A stretch of 64,000 nucleotides of DNA from Eopsaltria australis (taxonomy: Eukaryota; Chordata; Aves; Passeriformes; Petroicidae): positions 3,720,001-3,784,000 of the forward strand of contig JAVTVJ010000076.1 of the NCBI GenBank assembly GCA_034509425.1. Reading direction: 5' to 3'. Every line of letters starts with the position of its first letter. Position 1 is the first letter of the stretch. Made by a program: the position numbers and the translations under genes. Below the pieces are notes generated by a model, which was given only the letters and a program-made list of their open reading frames with translations, had not been told where the DNA came from and made no database searches. This document shows, in pieces, positions 1 through 14,093 of this stretch.

Positions 1-3000
1 AAGCTGAAAATTATGTCTGGTTTAATAAATTCTTATGCTCTCAAAATGTGTTATTATTACCAATAATTCAGTTAATATTTCTGCAAGTGAAATACTTATA
101 AATATTAAAAGTCTTTCTCCTTCAAAATTACTTTTTCCTATGCTTTATTTTAACAGCATTTATGATAGAGTACTTTCAAAAACATTGAATTTTTATATTA
201 GGAAACTGAAATTTTACCCTGGGAAACTATTTCATTTCTGTGAAACTCCAATTTTCCATGGTTCTATGCACATGAAAGAAATTAAATATTTAATACTGCT
301 GCACAGTGCAGGGATTCCAAACTGATGAACTTTGTGATGAGAAAAAGGCAAAAGAAACTAGGAAATTAGTAATAAAAGAGACCTTGAAAGGACATACAAG
401 CACAATCTCTCTCAGGCCTTCTCAAGACATACAAGTAGCCAGTTGAAATTTTTAATAGCCCAGGCAACACTGAAGATCACAGCATGAGTTCCAAATAGAA
501 GACAACAGAAGCATAAAAGCTTTTTTAAAAAGAGCTGGTGTATTCATGCAGAAAAAGAACAGCAGTAGATAATTCTTATCTTTTTATTTCTTGTGGTCCA
601 GTGAATTGCACCAAAACACAGGTAATACTTTCCTAATGTTCAGTATCCCATGCAGGATTCATGTTTTCAAAACAAAGAAGAGTGAAGTGATTCTTGAAGC
701 AATTACTGACACCTTGTGCATTATCCAGCTCTCCAAAATATGCACTATCTCTCTTTGGTAACACTGATAACCACTGGCTTCTATAAAGTCTCTTCAGGTT
801 CCTCTAATTTGAGAGTTACCTGAAGTGCATCTGTGATAGACACAGTATCATGATTTTCCTGATTCAGCCAAGGAATTGACACCAGCAAGGAATGTATTTT
901 ATGGACTCTGTCCATAAGCAAAAGTATCAGGACTCTGTTACTTGCAGATTTTTATAAATAAATTTTAGAATTTCACTTCAACCTCATACACCACCTTTGC
1001 AGAAGATCTCTCACCAGCTACTGGCACTCAGCAGAGCTGCACTCTCAATTGTGAAGACAAAAGCAGAACATAAACTTCTCAGCCCGTTTTCCTCTAAGTA
1101 CTTCCTGCATCATCTACATGCCCAATAGCTGGGAATTTCTCAATGAACTGACTAAGCTAGTGGTACACAGAAATTCCAGTCTTTGATGAACAACTGTTGG
1201 GTAGTTATTTAATCATGTGTTTCTGTGCCTATTCTTTTTGTTTTCTATTGAGACCAAATTAACAGGGATATGTATTTTCTTCTCTGTGCAGAAAACATAG
1301 AGTTCATTCATATAAAATTACCATTTATAATGTACATACTTTACCCTTCATCACACTTCCCAGCTTAATATACCTAGCAACTCTGGCTGCATCTTTTAGA
1401 AGGCACAATTTTACTTCAGTTACTAACTTGTGCCAGTATTTTACTCTTTACATTTTTTTCTTTAACTTATAATATCCAGTCCAGTACTCACTGCCCAATA
1501 TCCATTAATGCTGTACCATTTTCAAGTATGACGAATTTGTGGAAGGAGAGAGGGAGGACAAATTGCTTTTGGTTGATTAAGAGAAATGCTGTGGGTCATT
1601 CCTTCAGATGACAGTGATGAAACTAAATTTACATGGGGTTTAGTTCACGACTTTAGATATGCTTGATATCTTTACTCCCTGTTATCTAACTTCAATTTTT
1701 TTCTCTTTTATACATACATATTAGTATATGCATCATCCAAATTCTCCAGTATCAGTTAAAAATATTGTAAGAGGCATCTAGCAAATGGTTTTCTTGAGAT
1801 TTATTGATATAAAGACAATAGATATTTTAAACAGGTCACAGAAAAGTGGTCTGCAGGTAGGAGAAATACATTTACTGGAAGAGAAATGTAGAAAGTGCCT
1901 TGGTGTTTTAGTGCCTGAAATGCTGCTGTGCAACTCACCACCAATCAGGCAAAAAGGCTAACTAGGATTTTAGCTATTATGCATTTTTTTCAATCCCAGC
2001 TATTATTTTGGTGATTTGAAGTCTTACTCCATACACTATAGCCTATAGTATAAGGAATGCTCACCCACTCCACTGCTGCGTGAGACTCAATGAACCTGAC
2101 TTTATACCAGCATAGTTAGGGTCTGCTACGTAAATCTTCTCTCTCTAATGTTTTTTAATCTGCATAAGAAATACACAGGCATGTATCTGAATATACATAA
2201 TAGCCCATTTTGTTGCATAATGCATTTTGAAATTTTTTTTCTGTGATATTATTAGAGAAAATTATTTTGATTCTCAGCTTGTGGGATAACTTTATAGCTG
2301 TACATAAACCAGTAGGCAGCTTTATGAAAATGCTAAGCCTTTTCAAAACACAGAACAGCAAATATGAATGATACCCTACATTGAAACTCCTTCTCCAGTC
2401 TTCTCTAAAGCTTCAAAGGAGGTTCAACAGGTCTAGTGTTTGCAAATACAACACACAGAAAACCAGCCTTAGATGAACTATCCTGAAAATAACCATTCCA
2501 GTTTTTCTAGGATCTTCATTTGCAAAGTGTAGCTATTCCAAGTGACAGCTGAATAAATAACATACAAAAAAAGCTGCAAATGAAGTTAGCTATAACTTTT
2601 CTGTTTTCCTTATTATCTAAGAAAGAACCTTCAATACCAAGTAGAAATGTAGCCTTGCCTGCCTAAAGATGTAACTTGTTATAATGTTCCTTGTGTTGGC
2701 AAGTGAGAGGGGCAATATTCAGCACTGACAATTGATTTAGAACTTGCTCCATGAATTTGCTCTATGTTAATGGCTTTTAGATTTAAGCTGGAAAATCAAG
2801 AACCACAGGGCCCAAGATCTTTTTGAGAAAACTTCTCATGCTTTTTATTATATGCAGTCCTTTGTTGCAAACTAGTTGAAGACTGATTATCTTTGGTGAA
2901 TTTAAAATGTTACCCTGCACTTTGGTAACTAAATCAGTAATACCGTATTCTTGCTTTCTATTTTACTATCAAGAACTTTGTTTGTATTTAATCATAGCAA

Positions 3001-3514
3001 TTATTTCTATTGTGCTTACCCCCTGTAATTTTATGTTATGTAGAATGACAGTTATATGAGCTAAAACAATTGCTCACAGTAATTTGTGTGTTTATTTTTA
3101 TTGTGATTATTGTCATTCCAGCTCTCTCCCTGCAAGAGCAGAGCACTCAAAGCTATGCATATATACCATTTAATAACTAAGCTGTTCTTTTCCTTGGGGT
3201 TCAACCACCTACTGAAGAAAAAAGAAAACACAACAACTATGCACAGAATGAAAAAGTAAATGAAAATAGTAAGTTATCTTCTTACTCCTCTGATAATTGC
3301 CAATAAAAATTGTAAGAGTAACATAGGAAAATAGCTACTGCATCATTTATTTTTGCACTGAACTATCAGATTTAACTTTTTTTTCTTTTGGCAAGGAATG
3401 GCTTTTAATAACAGATATATTTATCAGCATGTATTAATAAGAAACTGACTCCCCCAGAGCTGAAGGTGGGCTGAAGTCAGAGAACACTTGTTATCCTCCA
3501 CATCCGCTCTCTCA

Positions 3515-3710
3515 CTCCAGTATGTCCTTGTCAAAATACAGAGACCAGAACTGCACTGACACTTAAACCATAGGAAGCCAAGTTTTATATGGCAGCAAAA
3601 CAATGCCCTTTGTCTTGCTTTCTGACAATTTCACTGTCCTTTTTGTTGCCAGTGGATACTGAGTTCATGGCTTCAGAAATTTCTGGACAATGACTCCAAG
3701 ATCCCTTCCC
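3515..3710 (-). mobile_element. Old CR1 LINE fragment, minus orientation
   Basis: Contains diverged CR1 antisense landmarks in the right order: an ACCAGAACTGCAC segment, then CAGTGGATACTGAGTTCATGG and CAATGACTCCAAGATCC. These correspond to the region upstream of the CR1 3' end. High divergence suggests an old insertion. Confidence 0.6.
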
Positions 3711-3805
3711 AAGTTTTAATGTGTACTTCTAAGTCCAGCACTATCGTAAACACAATTTAGACTACTTTCCCCTTTATGGGTAAGAGAAGAAAGATATAGC
3801 ACATT

Positions 3806-4130
3806 CCAGTACCTAAAAGGGGTCACAAGAAAGATGGATAGGGACATTTTTCAAGGGCCTGGAGTGATAGAACAAAGGGTAATGGTTTTCAACTAAAACA
3901 AGGTAGATTTAGGTTAGATATTAGGAAGAAATTCTTCACTAAAAGGTTAGTGAAGCCCTGGAACAAGTTGCCCAGAGAATGCTCCATCTCTGGAAGTGTT
4001 CAAGGTCAGGCTGGGCATGGCTTTGAGCAACTTGGTCTAGTGTAAGGTGTCCCTATTATTGCATGGAGGTTGGAACTGAATGATCCGTAAGGTCCCTTTC
4101 AATCCAAACAGATGTGAAAGAGATTGTATG
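3806..4130 (+). mobile_element. CR1 LINE 3' fragment, plus orientation
   Basis: It shows the CR1 3'-end order: GAAGAAATTCTTCACT, CCTGGAACAAGTTGCCCAGA, CTGGAAGTGTTCAAGG, then GGTCCCTTTCAATCC near the terminus. It is 5' truncated, as is usual for CR1. Confidence 0.9.
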
Positions 4131-5083
4131 AATGTTACCATTCTTTTATACTGATACTTTATACTTTTATCCTAAACATGAAGTATTGCAAAATGCCTCC
4201 TACACTCAGTCTTTCCTGTTTATGAAAGAAACTGCAAGTTTATTATAGCCTGCTTGCATTAACATGTGGAACAAAATATGTGTAAGAAAAGGATCCTTAA
4301 ACCTAGCAGACAACAGAATGGCACCTAAAAGCTCTAGCTTGATAAATGCAACACAGAAAAAGGCAAATTTTAAATACACAGCTAAAAGAGCAAGGATAGT
4401 AACTCACTGGATTCATCTTCGCAATCAAGATGGATATGCCCAGCACTCCAAGTACTTTTCTCTGCTTTGAAGCAGATACTACCAGAGTTACACGGGACAG
4501 CAGTTTCTTCTAGCAATTAAAAAAAAATATAAAGAGTCGTTTCTAAAACAGTGACTCATGGAAATGTACCTGGGATGACCCAAAACACAAAGGATTCTGG
4601 TCCCTTTTCTCCTACTGAATAAATGTTAACACTGCCAAATAATTCCTAGTTTCTCCTAATTCCACAGCAGACTCCTGTATTCTCAGAAGGCAGGTTAATT
4701 TATCATTACTCCACAGTTTATTTGGCACAAAGATGAATAAGGATTGGATCTTAGATATCCAGCTCAACAGAGCCACAAAAATGAATTTTAGTTTTCATTC
4801 ATATTTTTACCTTTCCTTAACCTCAGCTAGCTCCCTTGCAATCTCTTTCTAGTTCATTAAATATTATTTTGACTTGAATCTGTTAAAAAATTAGCTCACT
4901 GTACAGACAGGATTTCAATTAATGCACTGAAGTCCAAAATTACTACCCCTTTTTCCCAAAAGTAATAAATCTAGAATCTGTGCTTCTGCAATTAAAAGTC
5001 ATTCATGTCTCTGAGGTGCATCCTAACTCTTCTGGATATTTCCAGAAAGTAACTAACTTCTAGCGGCCACCTTGAAACAGGAT

Positions 5084-5084
<1 letters not shown>

Positions 5085-5145
<61 letters not shown>
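5085..5145 (+). repeat. Pure poly(A) tract, 61 bases
   Basis: An uninterrupted run of A follows AAACAGGATC and ends before TCACACTCCACAT. No processed gene copy or flanking duplication is recognised upstream. Confidence 0.95.
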
Positions 5146-5148
<3 letters not shown>

Positions 5149-7189
5149 CACTCCACATACACTTAGAATGTACATTTAACTGAGCAGTAAATTCTTCTAG
5201 CCTAGTCTATATGCCTAAGTACCAGGTCTTAAAATTAAACTCCTGCCATATTCTCAGTGGTGTACTTTGCAGCAAGCATTTGCAATCATTTTGCCTTCCA
5301 GCAAGAAATATAGTGTGTAGCTATCAAATAGGGATAATTAAAGTAAACATAAACCACATAATTGCAGCTTCCTTCACCACTTAGGCTTTAGATCTGGAAT
5401 ACATCGTGTCATGTTGATTACTTGTCACATAATAATAATAATGGCTCAATTGATGCATTTATACCAATAATTCTCTGGCTTCTTGTCTGATATCACAGAC
5501 GAATTATGTCCAACAATTAAAGCATAAAATAAAGGGAAAGGCATAGAAATAAAAATGAGAAAGTAAAAAAAATGCAGCAAAGTTACAAAATACAAAGTTT
5601 ATAGTTACTGAATAAGTAGTGGATAAACAGAGAATACGAGAGTGGCTTTTCAAAAAAAGAGCAAAAATGGGAGGCTGAAATCTGAAAGGTCACAGAAGAT
5701 GCAACCAGTAAGATTATGGGTAGGTACCAGTGAATGGAGTGAAAAAGCAAGAAGAACAAAAATATGGCATCTGATCTTATTCCAGCAAAGACACAGACAC
5801 TTGTGGGGGGAAATGTTGATGGAATAATTGTATACACCTAATTTTTTTGGAAACCTGACTTTGAACCAAGGAGTCTTCAGAAAGGAGGTTCACACCAGTT
5901 CAGGAGGACAACATGACTCAAGGTATCTTTTACTGAAGGAAGAACTATAGTTGAGATAACCTTACCACAACACCCCATGTTAAATAAGAACATCATTCAA
6001 CCTTAAAGAACAAGACATAGAATTTTTGACATAAAACAACATTATTTTGGCAACCGAAGAGCTTTATCAGTGAGCATTACTGCAAGTCAAAACATAATAT
6101 GCTCCACTGTTTGCTGAATGAAAAATACCCAAAATAGTTAAACAGAGATCAGGGGTTGTGCTGATTAGTGAAGCCAATCTGCTCTTTTCTGACTGAATGC
6201 TAGAGCTAACATGATGAAGAGTTTGGAATTACGTTCTGTGGTGGGATAAAGAAAACCAAAGACAAGAGAGAAGATATTCTACATTCATAAGCAGCAAGAT
6301 GTTAATTTGACTCACGTATCATTAAAATGTTCTGTAAAGGTATTCTTTCTCCCCCCACACTCTAAACTCTAGAAAACAGCTTTTCTGTTTGTGCCAGGAC
6401 AAAGGTCTGGGGCCACAGTGCAAGTCAGCTCCAGGAAAACTGAAAGTTAAAAAAAATGTGGATGGAATAAGGTTTACAGGATAGAACAGGAAGGAACAAA
6501 CTACTGAATCTTTGAACATGATATTGAAAACATAAGGATTAAAAAGTGAACGGGATGTCATTTGTGCTACACGTTCCTTAGACTTTCTGTAGCTGTAAAT
6601 TAATGTTGCTCATTATCACAACATCTACACTGAGGGACCTTATCAAGTGAAAATGTACAGATTAATATTCAACACTACTCAACTCAGATTAATCAACAAA
6701 GCAAAGCACAGCATGTTATTACTTTTGGTATGTCCATGAACTCAATATACTTTTCAATTCTGTGTTCTTGCACAGGGAGAAAAGAAGACATATGCCAATC
6801 TCCCAGAAAAAAATGGGAAATTTTTAAAATGCCAAGCACCATTATCTATTTCCTCTTAACTGTGCACTAAGAAACGGATGTTTTTCCATCTGCTGAATTC
6901 TTTACTTTCCCCTTAGGAAACTCTGTATCTTAAAGGAAATTTCAAGTCTATGAAGTACTGAATAGATGTAAAATGCATAAGGGGTACATACAAAAATAGC
7001 TGCTCCACTCAATAAGCATGACAGAAAATCACTAGCTCGTGTATGACATTTAAGAAGAAACCTGATAAATGACCTTCTCTTCTAAGTCAGTTCATGCATA
7101 GAAACATAATGGGCTAAAATAATAGAAAGACACAAATTCATGAATTATTGAAATATTACAAATAAAGTTCACTTTCTATGAGCTACAGA

Positions 7190-7207
7190 ATATATATATA
7201 TATATAT
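7190..7207. repeat. (AT)n microsatellite
   Basis: About nine AT units between CTACAGA and TTCTGTTA. Confidence 0.95.
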
Positions 7208-8062
7208 TTCTGTTATTTGGACAAAGAATTTTCATATCACCACTTTAGTATATTTGTAAACACACAGATGGAAAATATAGAGTGGGACTAACAAATAAAA
7301 GCAGGCTTGATTAGTTTTAAAATTTTTGTTAGAAAAGGAAAATGGGATTGAACTGCAAGCAACTGAGCATGATATTCAGCAATACTTCTCACTCTTCCTG
7401 AGAAGGATTCATCATACCAATGCTGGATATATTTCTCACCTACATTCCTTCAAACACTCCAAAAAGGGGAATAAGCATTTCTGTGGCCCAGTTCAACTTG
7501 TCCAGAAGCAAACATGTAAACCAGATCAGACAAATTGAGCCCTTCCAAGCACCTGTCCCTCTGTCTTACTTTCAAGGAGTCTAGCTTGGATGACCACTGC
7601 AGCTGTAGAGATGCAGAGAACAGAGTTTTCCATGCTAAACTAGACAAGTCTTAACCCACTTAAGACTTCACAATTTATGCCAGGCGGGACCTCAAATCTT
7701 CAGAGCATCAATTGACAGGTAGGTTTATACTGTAAATAGTATTAGGAATCTTCTACTTGCACTTTGCCATAAGTGAATACAATTTACAAAGGAGACTTCA
7801 AAAAGGAATCACAAATTGTTTTTTAAAAGTATTAATAATTAACAGGTTAATGTAAATAATTTTTTAAAAATTAAAATCATTATTGTCCCAGAATACATAA
7901 ATGAATTGCTAAACTATTTCTTCTTCACTTATTTTTTGAATTATGGAACAACTGACTCAGAATGAAAATCAAGCAAATTTCTTAACAAGCTCTAAATTAC
8001 TCTTTAATTTTCTTATTACAAATCTTCCCAAATTTTCCGTTTTTCACCTCAATCACAAATCA

Positions 8063-8211
8063 TTGAATCACAGAGTCACAGAATGGGTAAGGTTGGAAGG
8101 GACCACAATGGGTCACCTAGTCCAACCTCCCTGCTCAAGCAGCGCCACCCTAGAGCACACAGCACAGGATTGTGTCCCAACAATTCCTGAATATATCCAG
8201 TGCCCAATATT
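8063..8211 (-). mobile_element. CR1 LINE 3' fragment, minus orientation
   Basis: Begins GAATCACAGAGTCACAGAAT followed by GGTTGGAAGGGACCACAA and CACCTAGTCCAACCTCCCTG, the reverse complement of a CR1 3' end. It is about 150 bases long. Confidence 0.93.
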
Positions 8212-11200
8212 CAACCCCATACTTTTCTTTCTGTCTATAAAATTCTTTTGGAAAAGAATTTTACTCCAAAATCTGAAGCATAAAATCAAAATTTATTCAG
8301 AATCCTAACACCTGAAAAGAAGAAGTCCAAAGTGATTTTAAAAAACCCAAACAGATAAGGCTGAACTTGTTTTAGCTTTTCAAGAATTTACTTTACAACC
8401 TTAACTTTCTACATACTGCTTTTAAAATAAAAAATTTTGCTATGATGAATACTAACATTAGACCATTCTCCTTGTCCCTATGGTACTATCTGGAAAATAT
8501 TTTCACACATTCATGTCTCTAAAACAATGAGCAATAAGAAACGCTTCTAGCACCCTTCAAATTAACCAATTATCATAATCCACATATATCTGATGTCCAT
8601 ATATTAAAATGGGGTTAAAAATGTTTTAAAATTTGCACTGTTAAAAAGAACATAAATTACTATATGTCCATAAATTGATGCCTACACCAATGGCAACTCA
8701 CAAGACATGACATAATTCATAATGGCACATCAATAGAAAGGAATCATAATCAGGATATATTAACCCTGAAATTAAGAGATTTATTCTTCTTGCAAAGATA
8801 CTCAAAAAGGTTGAAAAAACCTTATTTTACATATATATTTCTCAGGCCCAAGCATATGTCAAAAAACCACACAATGATCGTCTCTTAACTTAAAACCACA
8901 GTACAGGATCTTCTTCTTGGAATAAAGAATTATGCTCACCAACTCCCCATATCCAAAAAAGCCCCAAATAAAACCCCAATATACAGTGGAAAAAAAAAAA
9001 ACTGAGTTAATCAAACATTTGATTTTATTCCTTTGGGAATTCATGAACAATTATTTTGTGTTTAAGCCCACCTGTTAGCAGCCCACACAAATACTTTATA
9101 ACCCATCTGGAATTTTCTTAAATAACAAATTTAACTGTTCCATTTTTCTGTCATTAATATTACCCTCTGAAATGAACAAACTCTTATTTTAATAAAACGG
9201 TCTGTGTTTAATAACTGATACATAAGCCTCTTCTATATAAATGATTATCACTTTATCCTAAGAATATGTATTAAGATCTACTAGGTCTTAAAACTCCATC
9301 ATATTACCTCTCCTGCAGCTACTCTCAACAAGTGTTTTCTTGGCACAATGTCAGTAAACAGTGTAAGATATCTGGCAAACATCATCTTATCTTGTGTCTA
9401 ATTGTTCAGCATGAAGAACTGTTCTTTCCTAAAATCAGGTACAGTTAAAATAGGGTAATATTTATATAAGTGTAACTGATAAGCTCAACTGAATAATGCA
9501 TTTTTTCTCCTCTTGGTAAAATTACACACTAAGCCCAGACTTAATGGCAAGCAGCTCAGTAACAGCTCTGTTCATGCTCAGCTGGATCAGCCCTTCGATT
9601 AAATTTCTTTTATTTCAAGGTAATAATCAAAACAGCTGACAATTCAAGTGATATCTCCAAATCCACATGCAAATGCAGTATTTCTTAATTTTTCTTTTAA
9701 CAGGAGAACTGTGGCTGCAGGAACACAGCCCGAAATTAAGCTATTAAAAAAATAATATTCTAAACTTCTAGTGTGGATGAAAGATACTATTAATGCTCAA
9801 CTCCAGTTTTCTCCATTGTATTTGCTGATATTCTTCAGCAGTTTTTACCAATTCACAAAAAAATATTCTTTCACTATTATCTTTAATAAATCAACTTATT
9901 CTTTAAAAATGAAAGTAATGCTCGAATTGTTCTTTTCTGTTTTATTTCATTACTTCTTCATGGATTTGCTGCCACCTTTTCAGATAAAATATTTTCTCAA
10001 TACTACTTTTTTCCCCATACTTCTTCCAGCACATCCAGCAAGCATATTTAATTTCAGTGACCTTCAGTCAGAAGACATGAGTAGGCATTTGCTAGACAGT
10101 GAGATATTTACATTTTCATTCTATTGGAAACTTATATTCTTGCCCCATCCTAAATTTTTTACCACAGTTCTTACTGTGAGGCATCAGAAGTGAATACGTT
10201 TGATGCCATTTAGCATCAACACTGACTAATGCTTGGCAGATCTCTCAGGCTCCAAGTTCTCAGCATATTTTGAAGCTGTTAACACAGGATAATTAATTGC
10301 TTAAGCTGAACAAAGCCTCTCCAAATTCTGCCCTCCCAGAATCATCATGATCTCAGTACCAAGTAAGCAAGAGAGAGTAAAAAACGCTCATGAGATAACA
10401 GCAATTTATTTCCAGCAATGGGCATAACAGAACTGATTTGAGTTAAAAGGGGTTTTTTCTTTTTCTCCCAGGCAAACTGAACTCTGGAAAAAGAAAACTT
10501 ACAGCTTTCTATGTAACAATATTAAATAATCTTTTAAAACTTCATCCAGGATGGTCCAGCTCCTTCAGAAGCAAACAAAAAAGCTTCACACTTTAACAGT
10601 TAATCCCAAAGTGCTAAAGATACAATCCTATCGTGTAACAGGCTTGGCTAAGGGTTGAACCTTGGCCATGATGCCCAACCTTCACCCAAGCAGATGCAGC
10701 AAACACAGATCCAAGCTATATTTGTGACATGTGTTTTAAATATGTAAAATCGGGGTAAATTCTTTCAACATTACAAAAATTCCACCCTGACAAATACTTC
10801 AAGGAATTGAGATTATCTGACATCCAAATACCACAAATACCAAGGCAGTATCCACACAAAACTGCACCTGCATATCTCCTCTAGTGCTTTCCAAATCCTG
10901 TGGGGACTCTTGTCCTATTCCTTCCATTTGCGGGTGTTCCTAATTTCTAACTGTACCCACCACAGTGATGCTTAGTCCAGCTTTCAATCCTACTGCTGCC
11001 AAGCCAGCTAGACATCCAGCTCCCTCCTGCTTCCAGCACCCACCAAACCCAGTCTCCAGCTCTAGGCTGGACTTTTAAAACAAGCTTAGCTCACCCCTCC
11101 ACTGAGTGCAGCAAGTGCTCATCTGAGTTTGTAAAACAATGCCTTTATGTCAGGATTTATGAAGTATGGTAAGATCTTCCAACTTGCTGCACCATATATA

Positions 11201-13818
11201 GTGAAATCCAAGCAAAGATGAAGAGATGTGTGTCTTTTGCAAATGAAACAGAAAAAAGCAGAGAAAGCAGAACATGGAAATTTAAAAATGCAAAAGATAC
11301 TTGTGATCATTCTCCTGCAATGTTAAGTGTCCAAAAGTGAGCAAGTAATGAAAAGCCCTAAGCAACACAGATGGCTTTTGGGTGTGTGTTACATCTCCAG
11401 TCATATGTCAAGTCCTTACTTAAAACAAACATTAACAGACCAGAAAAAGTGACAGAAAAGAACTCCTGGGTCTGCTTCTTTCCAAAAAATGTTTCTCGTA
11501 TATTCCAACAATAAAACAATGATGTAATTTTTTAGTAAAGCAGAAGCCCTAAAAATTAGTAAGTGATTTTTCGTGTCTTCTCTTAAAAAGCTAATGTGTT
11601 ATTCTCAACACAGCTGAAGTTTCTTTTCCCAAAGAATTATTTTCAAGCAAGCAGATTCCCTTTAATCAGTGTATGACCTCTGAATGGTCCAGACATTACA
11701 ACATACTCCGTCACTGATATCAAAACCACTTAATTTCTAGAATTCAATTTAAAGGAGTTTGGATTTTTACTTTCTATTAAAGAAATACTTTCTGAATCAT
11801 TTTAGGAACCATGTTCTGCAGTTAGACAAAATGCAGCTAAGTGAAAAGTGAAGCTATTTACATTAATTATGTTTAAACCAGTGCTTCAACAAAAAATGAT
11901 AAACAGAAGATGAATATAAGCATGGGAGCTTACACAATTGTTGGTGAAGAAGTATTACAGTTACTGCATGCATACAAGTTGTAGAAACCACTTGAGAAAA
12001 ACCTGAAATACCATTAGGATAATACAACACATAACACAACAGCCTGGCAAATATCAAACCTTTAAGAGCAAACTTTTACTTTTTTGTGCCTTGCAGCAAA
12101 CAATTTAATATCCTCAAATATCCCCGTAACACCCATAACACTTCAGCAGCTCCATTTCAGAGATTCATATCACAGGTAAGTTTCAATGGCATACACCAGG
12201 TACAATTTTACTACACACATTTTTTTTCAAAGACATAAAGATACAGCATTCTAATGTTGTATCTATATATATAGCCGTATCTTTTCTATATATGTATCTT
12301 TACATATATATAGCTGATTTCCTTTCTTTTTCTACTTTCTTTTCTTGGAGATTGTTCCCAAGTTTTCCCTTTTCAGACTACTCAGAAAATACAAAGGTTA
12401 ATGATAAAATTAAGAAAAAACCTATGGCTGAATATCATGAAGTCATTTATAATTTTCCCAAGTCAAACAGGGAAATGTGCCTTTAAGCCTATTCACCACT
12501 GGCTCTTCTCATCTAACACATACATGAAAACATCTTTCACCTATAAATCCTTGAAGCCTTTGGCTGTAAGCAACCCTTTGGATCTACAAGACTTTTAGCT
12601 TCTCAAATCTATTGTGATACCATTACCAGGGCAGGTGATAAGGGACACATAAAGGGCAACGAGAGTGAGCAGAAGTCGAGGGCCTCATGACAGCAAGGTG
12701 TGGCAAGAACTGGAGATCCTACTGGTGACCTTTTAGTGTCCTGGAGAAACACTAAGAAGCGTTTTGAACCTTGAAGTTTTTTGACCTGGATGTCTCTCAG
12801 GTAAGAGCTACTCATCTATACTCAATCTTAAAATCTTAACGCCTTGATCACTTGAAATAGAACACAGGCTATATGATGCTTCAGGATATATGTACTTCAT
12901 CATGCAAGAAAACTTTAGGAGTTCTTTTTATTTTTTTAATTTCACAAAGCAGACATTTTTTCAGAGCAGCAAGTTATTAGACTGATGTTATTTCCCTTTG
13001 CTTACTGTAGTAATTAAATTGCACTGACATTAAACTGTTTGTCTCAACAGACTTGACCTTAAGAAGGTCTCACTGGATGTTAAAGTTTTCTCTGACAACA
13101 ACCTTAGGCATCATCCAGCACATTAGCTACTGCATTCATCAAGGGAATGAAGACAATGAACCAAATACCTTCTCTTTCATCAATACTTTCTCCTAAAAAA
13201 CAAGGTTTAGCCTTTTTTCGCTTATTTATCAGTTTTGATTGTTTTTAAGGTATTAAGAGCTCATTTCAATGCTTGACAAACGGTCAGATCAAAAAGCCAG
13301 CTTTGTACTAGAAACAAATACTTTATAATGTCTTCAAGAAAGGTTCCAATGTTATTGAGCACCTTGGCTGGGAGTTTGGCAAAGCTGAACTTCCCCCACA
13401 GTTCATTACCTCCAGGAGTATTGATTCCTAGATGAGACCACACTCACCATTCAGTGTCAGCTCTGCTGACTCCTACTACTACTTAGATCTCAACCAGCTG
13501 TGAGAAAGCAGGGATACAGTAGGAGAGATGGGAAGATTAGGGTACAAGCAAGAAAAACAACAGGAATAACACGCAGTGAGGGTAGAGGTGCAAAACTACT
13601 TTGGAATGTTATCACCTAAAATAAGCGGCACTTCATTAATTCCGTGACCAGGCATCCACGTTTGCCAATGTGGCTTTATGGATACAGACCAGCACACCTT
13701 TAGGCTTAATCCTCAAATCAACAAAACAGAGAAAGGATTTCGCCATGACAAGCACGTACTGAAGATCACAGAGGTAAACAGTGACAAATCTCAGCAATGT
13801 GTATCTCACTTAAAAAAT

Positions 13819-13824
13819 TTTATT
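13819..13824 (-). terminator. AATAAA hexamer downstream of a possible intron-retention stop
   Basis: A minus-strand AATAAA lies about 155 bases past the in-frame stop at 13978-13980 that would be used if the exon 10 donor is not spliced. Such hexamers are common in AT-rich DNA, so use as a poly(A) signal is only a possibility. Confidence 0.25.
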
Positions 13825-14093
13825 TGAAAAAGCTTTCTTTTCCAATTGGCAGTTTTAGGGTATTACTGGCAAAAGATATGGTTGTCAAATAATCGGTCGC
13901 AGCTACCAAAACAAATGTGGTTAAAATATAAATACAACATTAGTTTCACTTGTTCATAAAAGTCAAAACATAGTGAATTATTGAAACAAAATTTCAGGTT
14001 TGCTAGCCTCTGGAAAAATAAACAACAAAACATATAAATAAATCAACAAAATATAATAGCAAGATTTTTTATGGATGTTCTGCACATACTTAC

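Larger units (their letters stand above)
1..14093 (-). other. SLC36A4 intron 10 (partial), no coding exon seen
   Basis: I searched the minus strand by eye for the conserved last-exon protein segment (FVGAVSSSTLAL...LPP) and did not find it. The longest open frames here, such as 9771-10193 (+), are AT-rich and low-complexity and look like chance. Recognisable contents are CR1 fragments near 3.5-4.1 kb and 8.1 kb, a 61-base poly(A) at 5085 and an (AT)n tract at 7190. The stretch 10,850-11,110 is richer in C and T than its surroundings but is not recognised. Confidence 0.7.

Noticed and set aside
9771..10193. 140-codon plus-strand open frame in intron 10
   Set aside because: Phe/Leu/Ser-rich translation of AT-rich DNA without any recognisable domain, on the strand opposite the gene.
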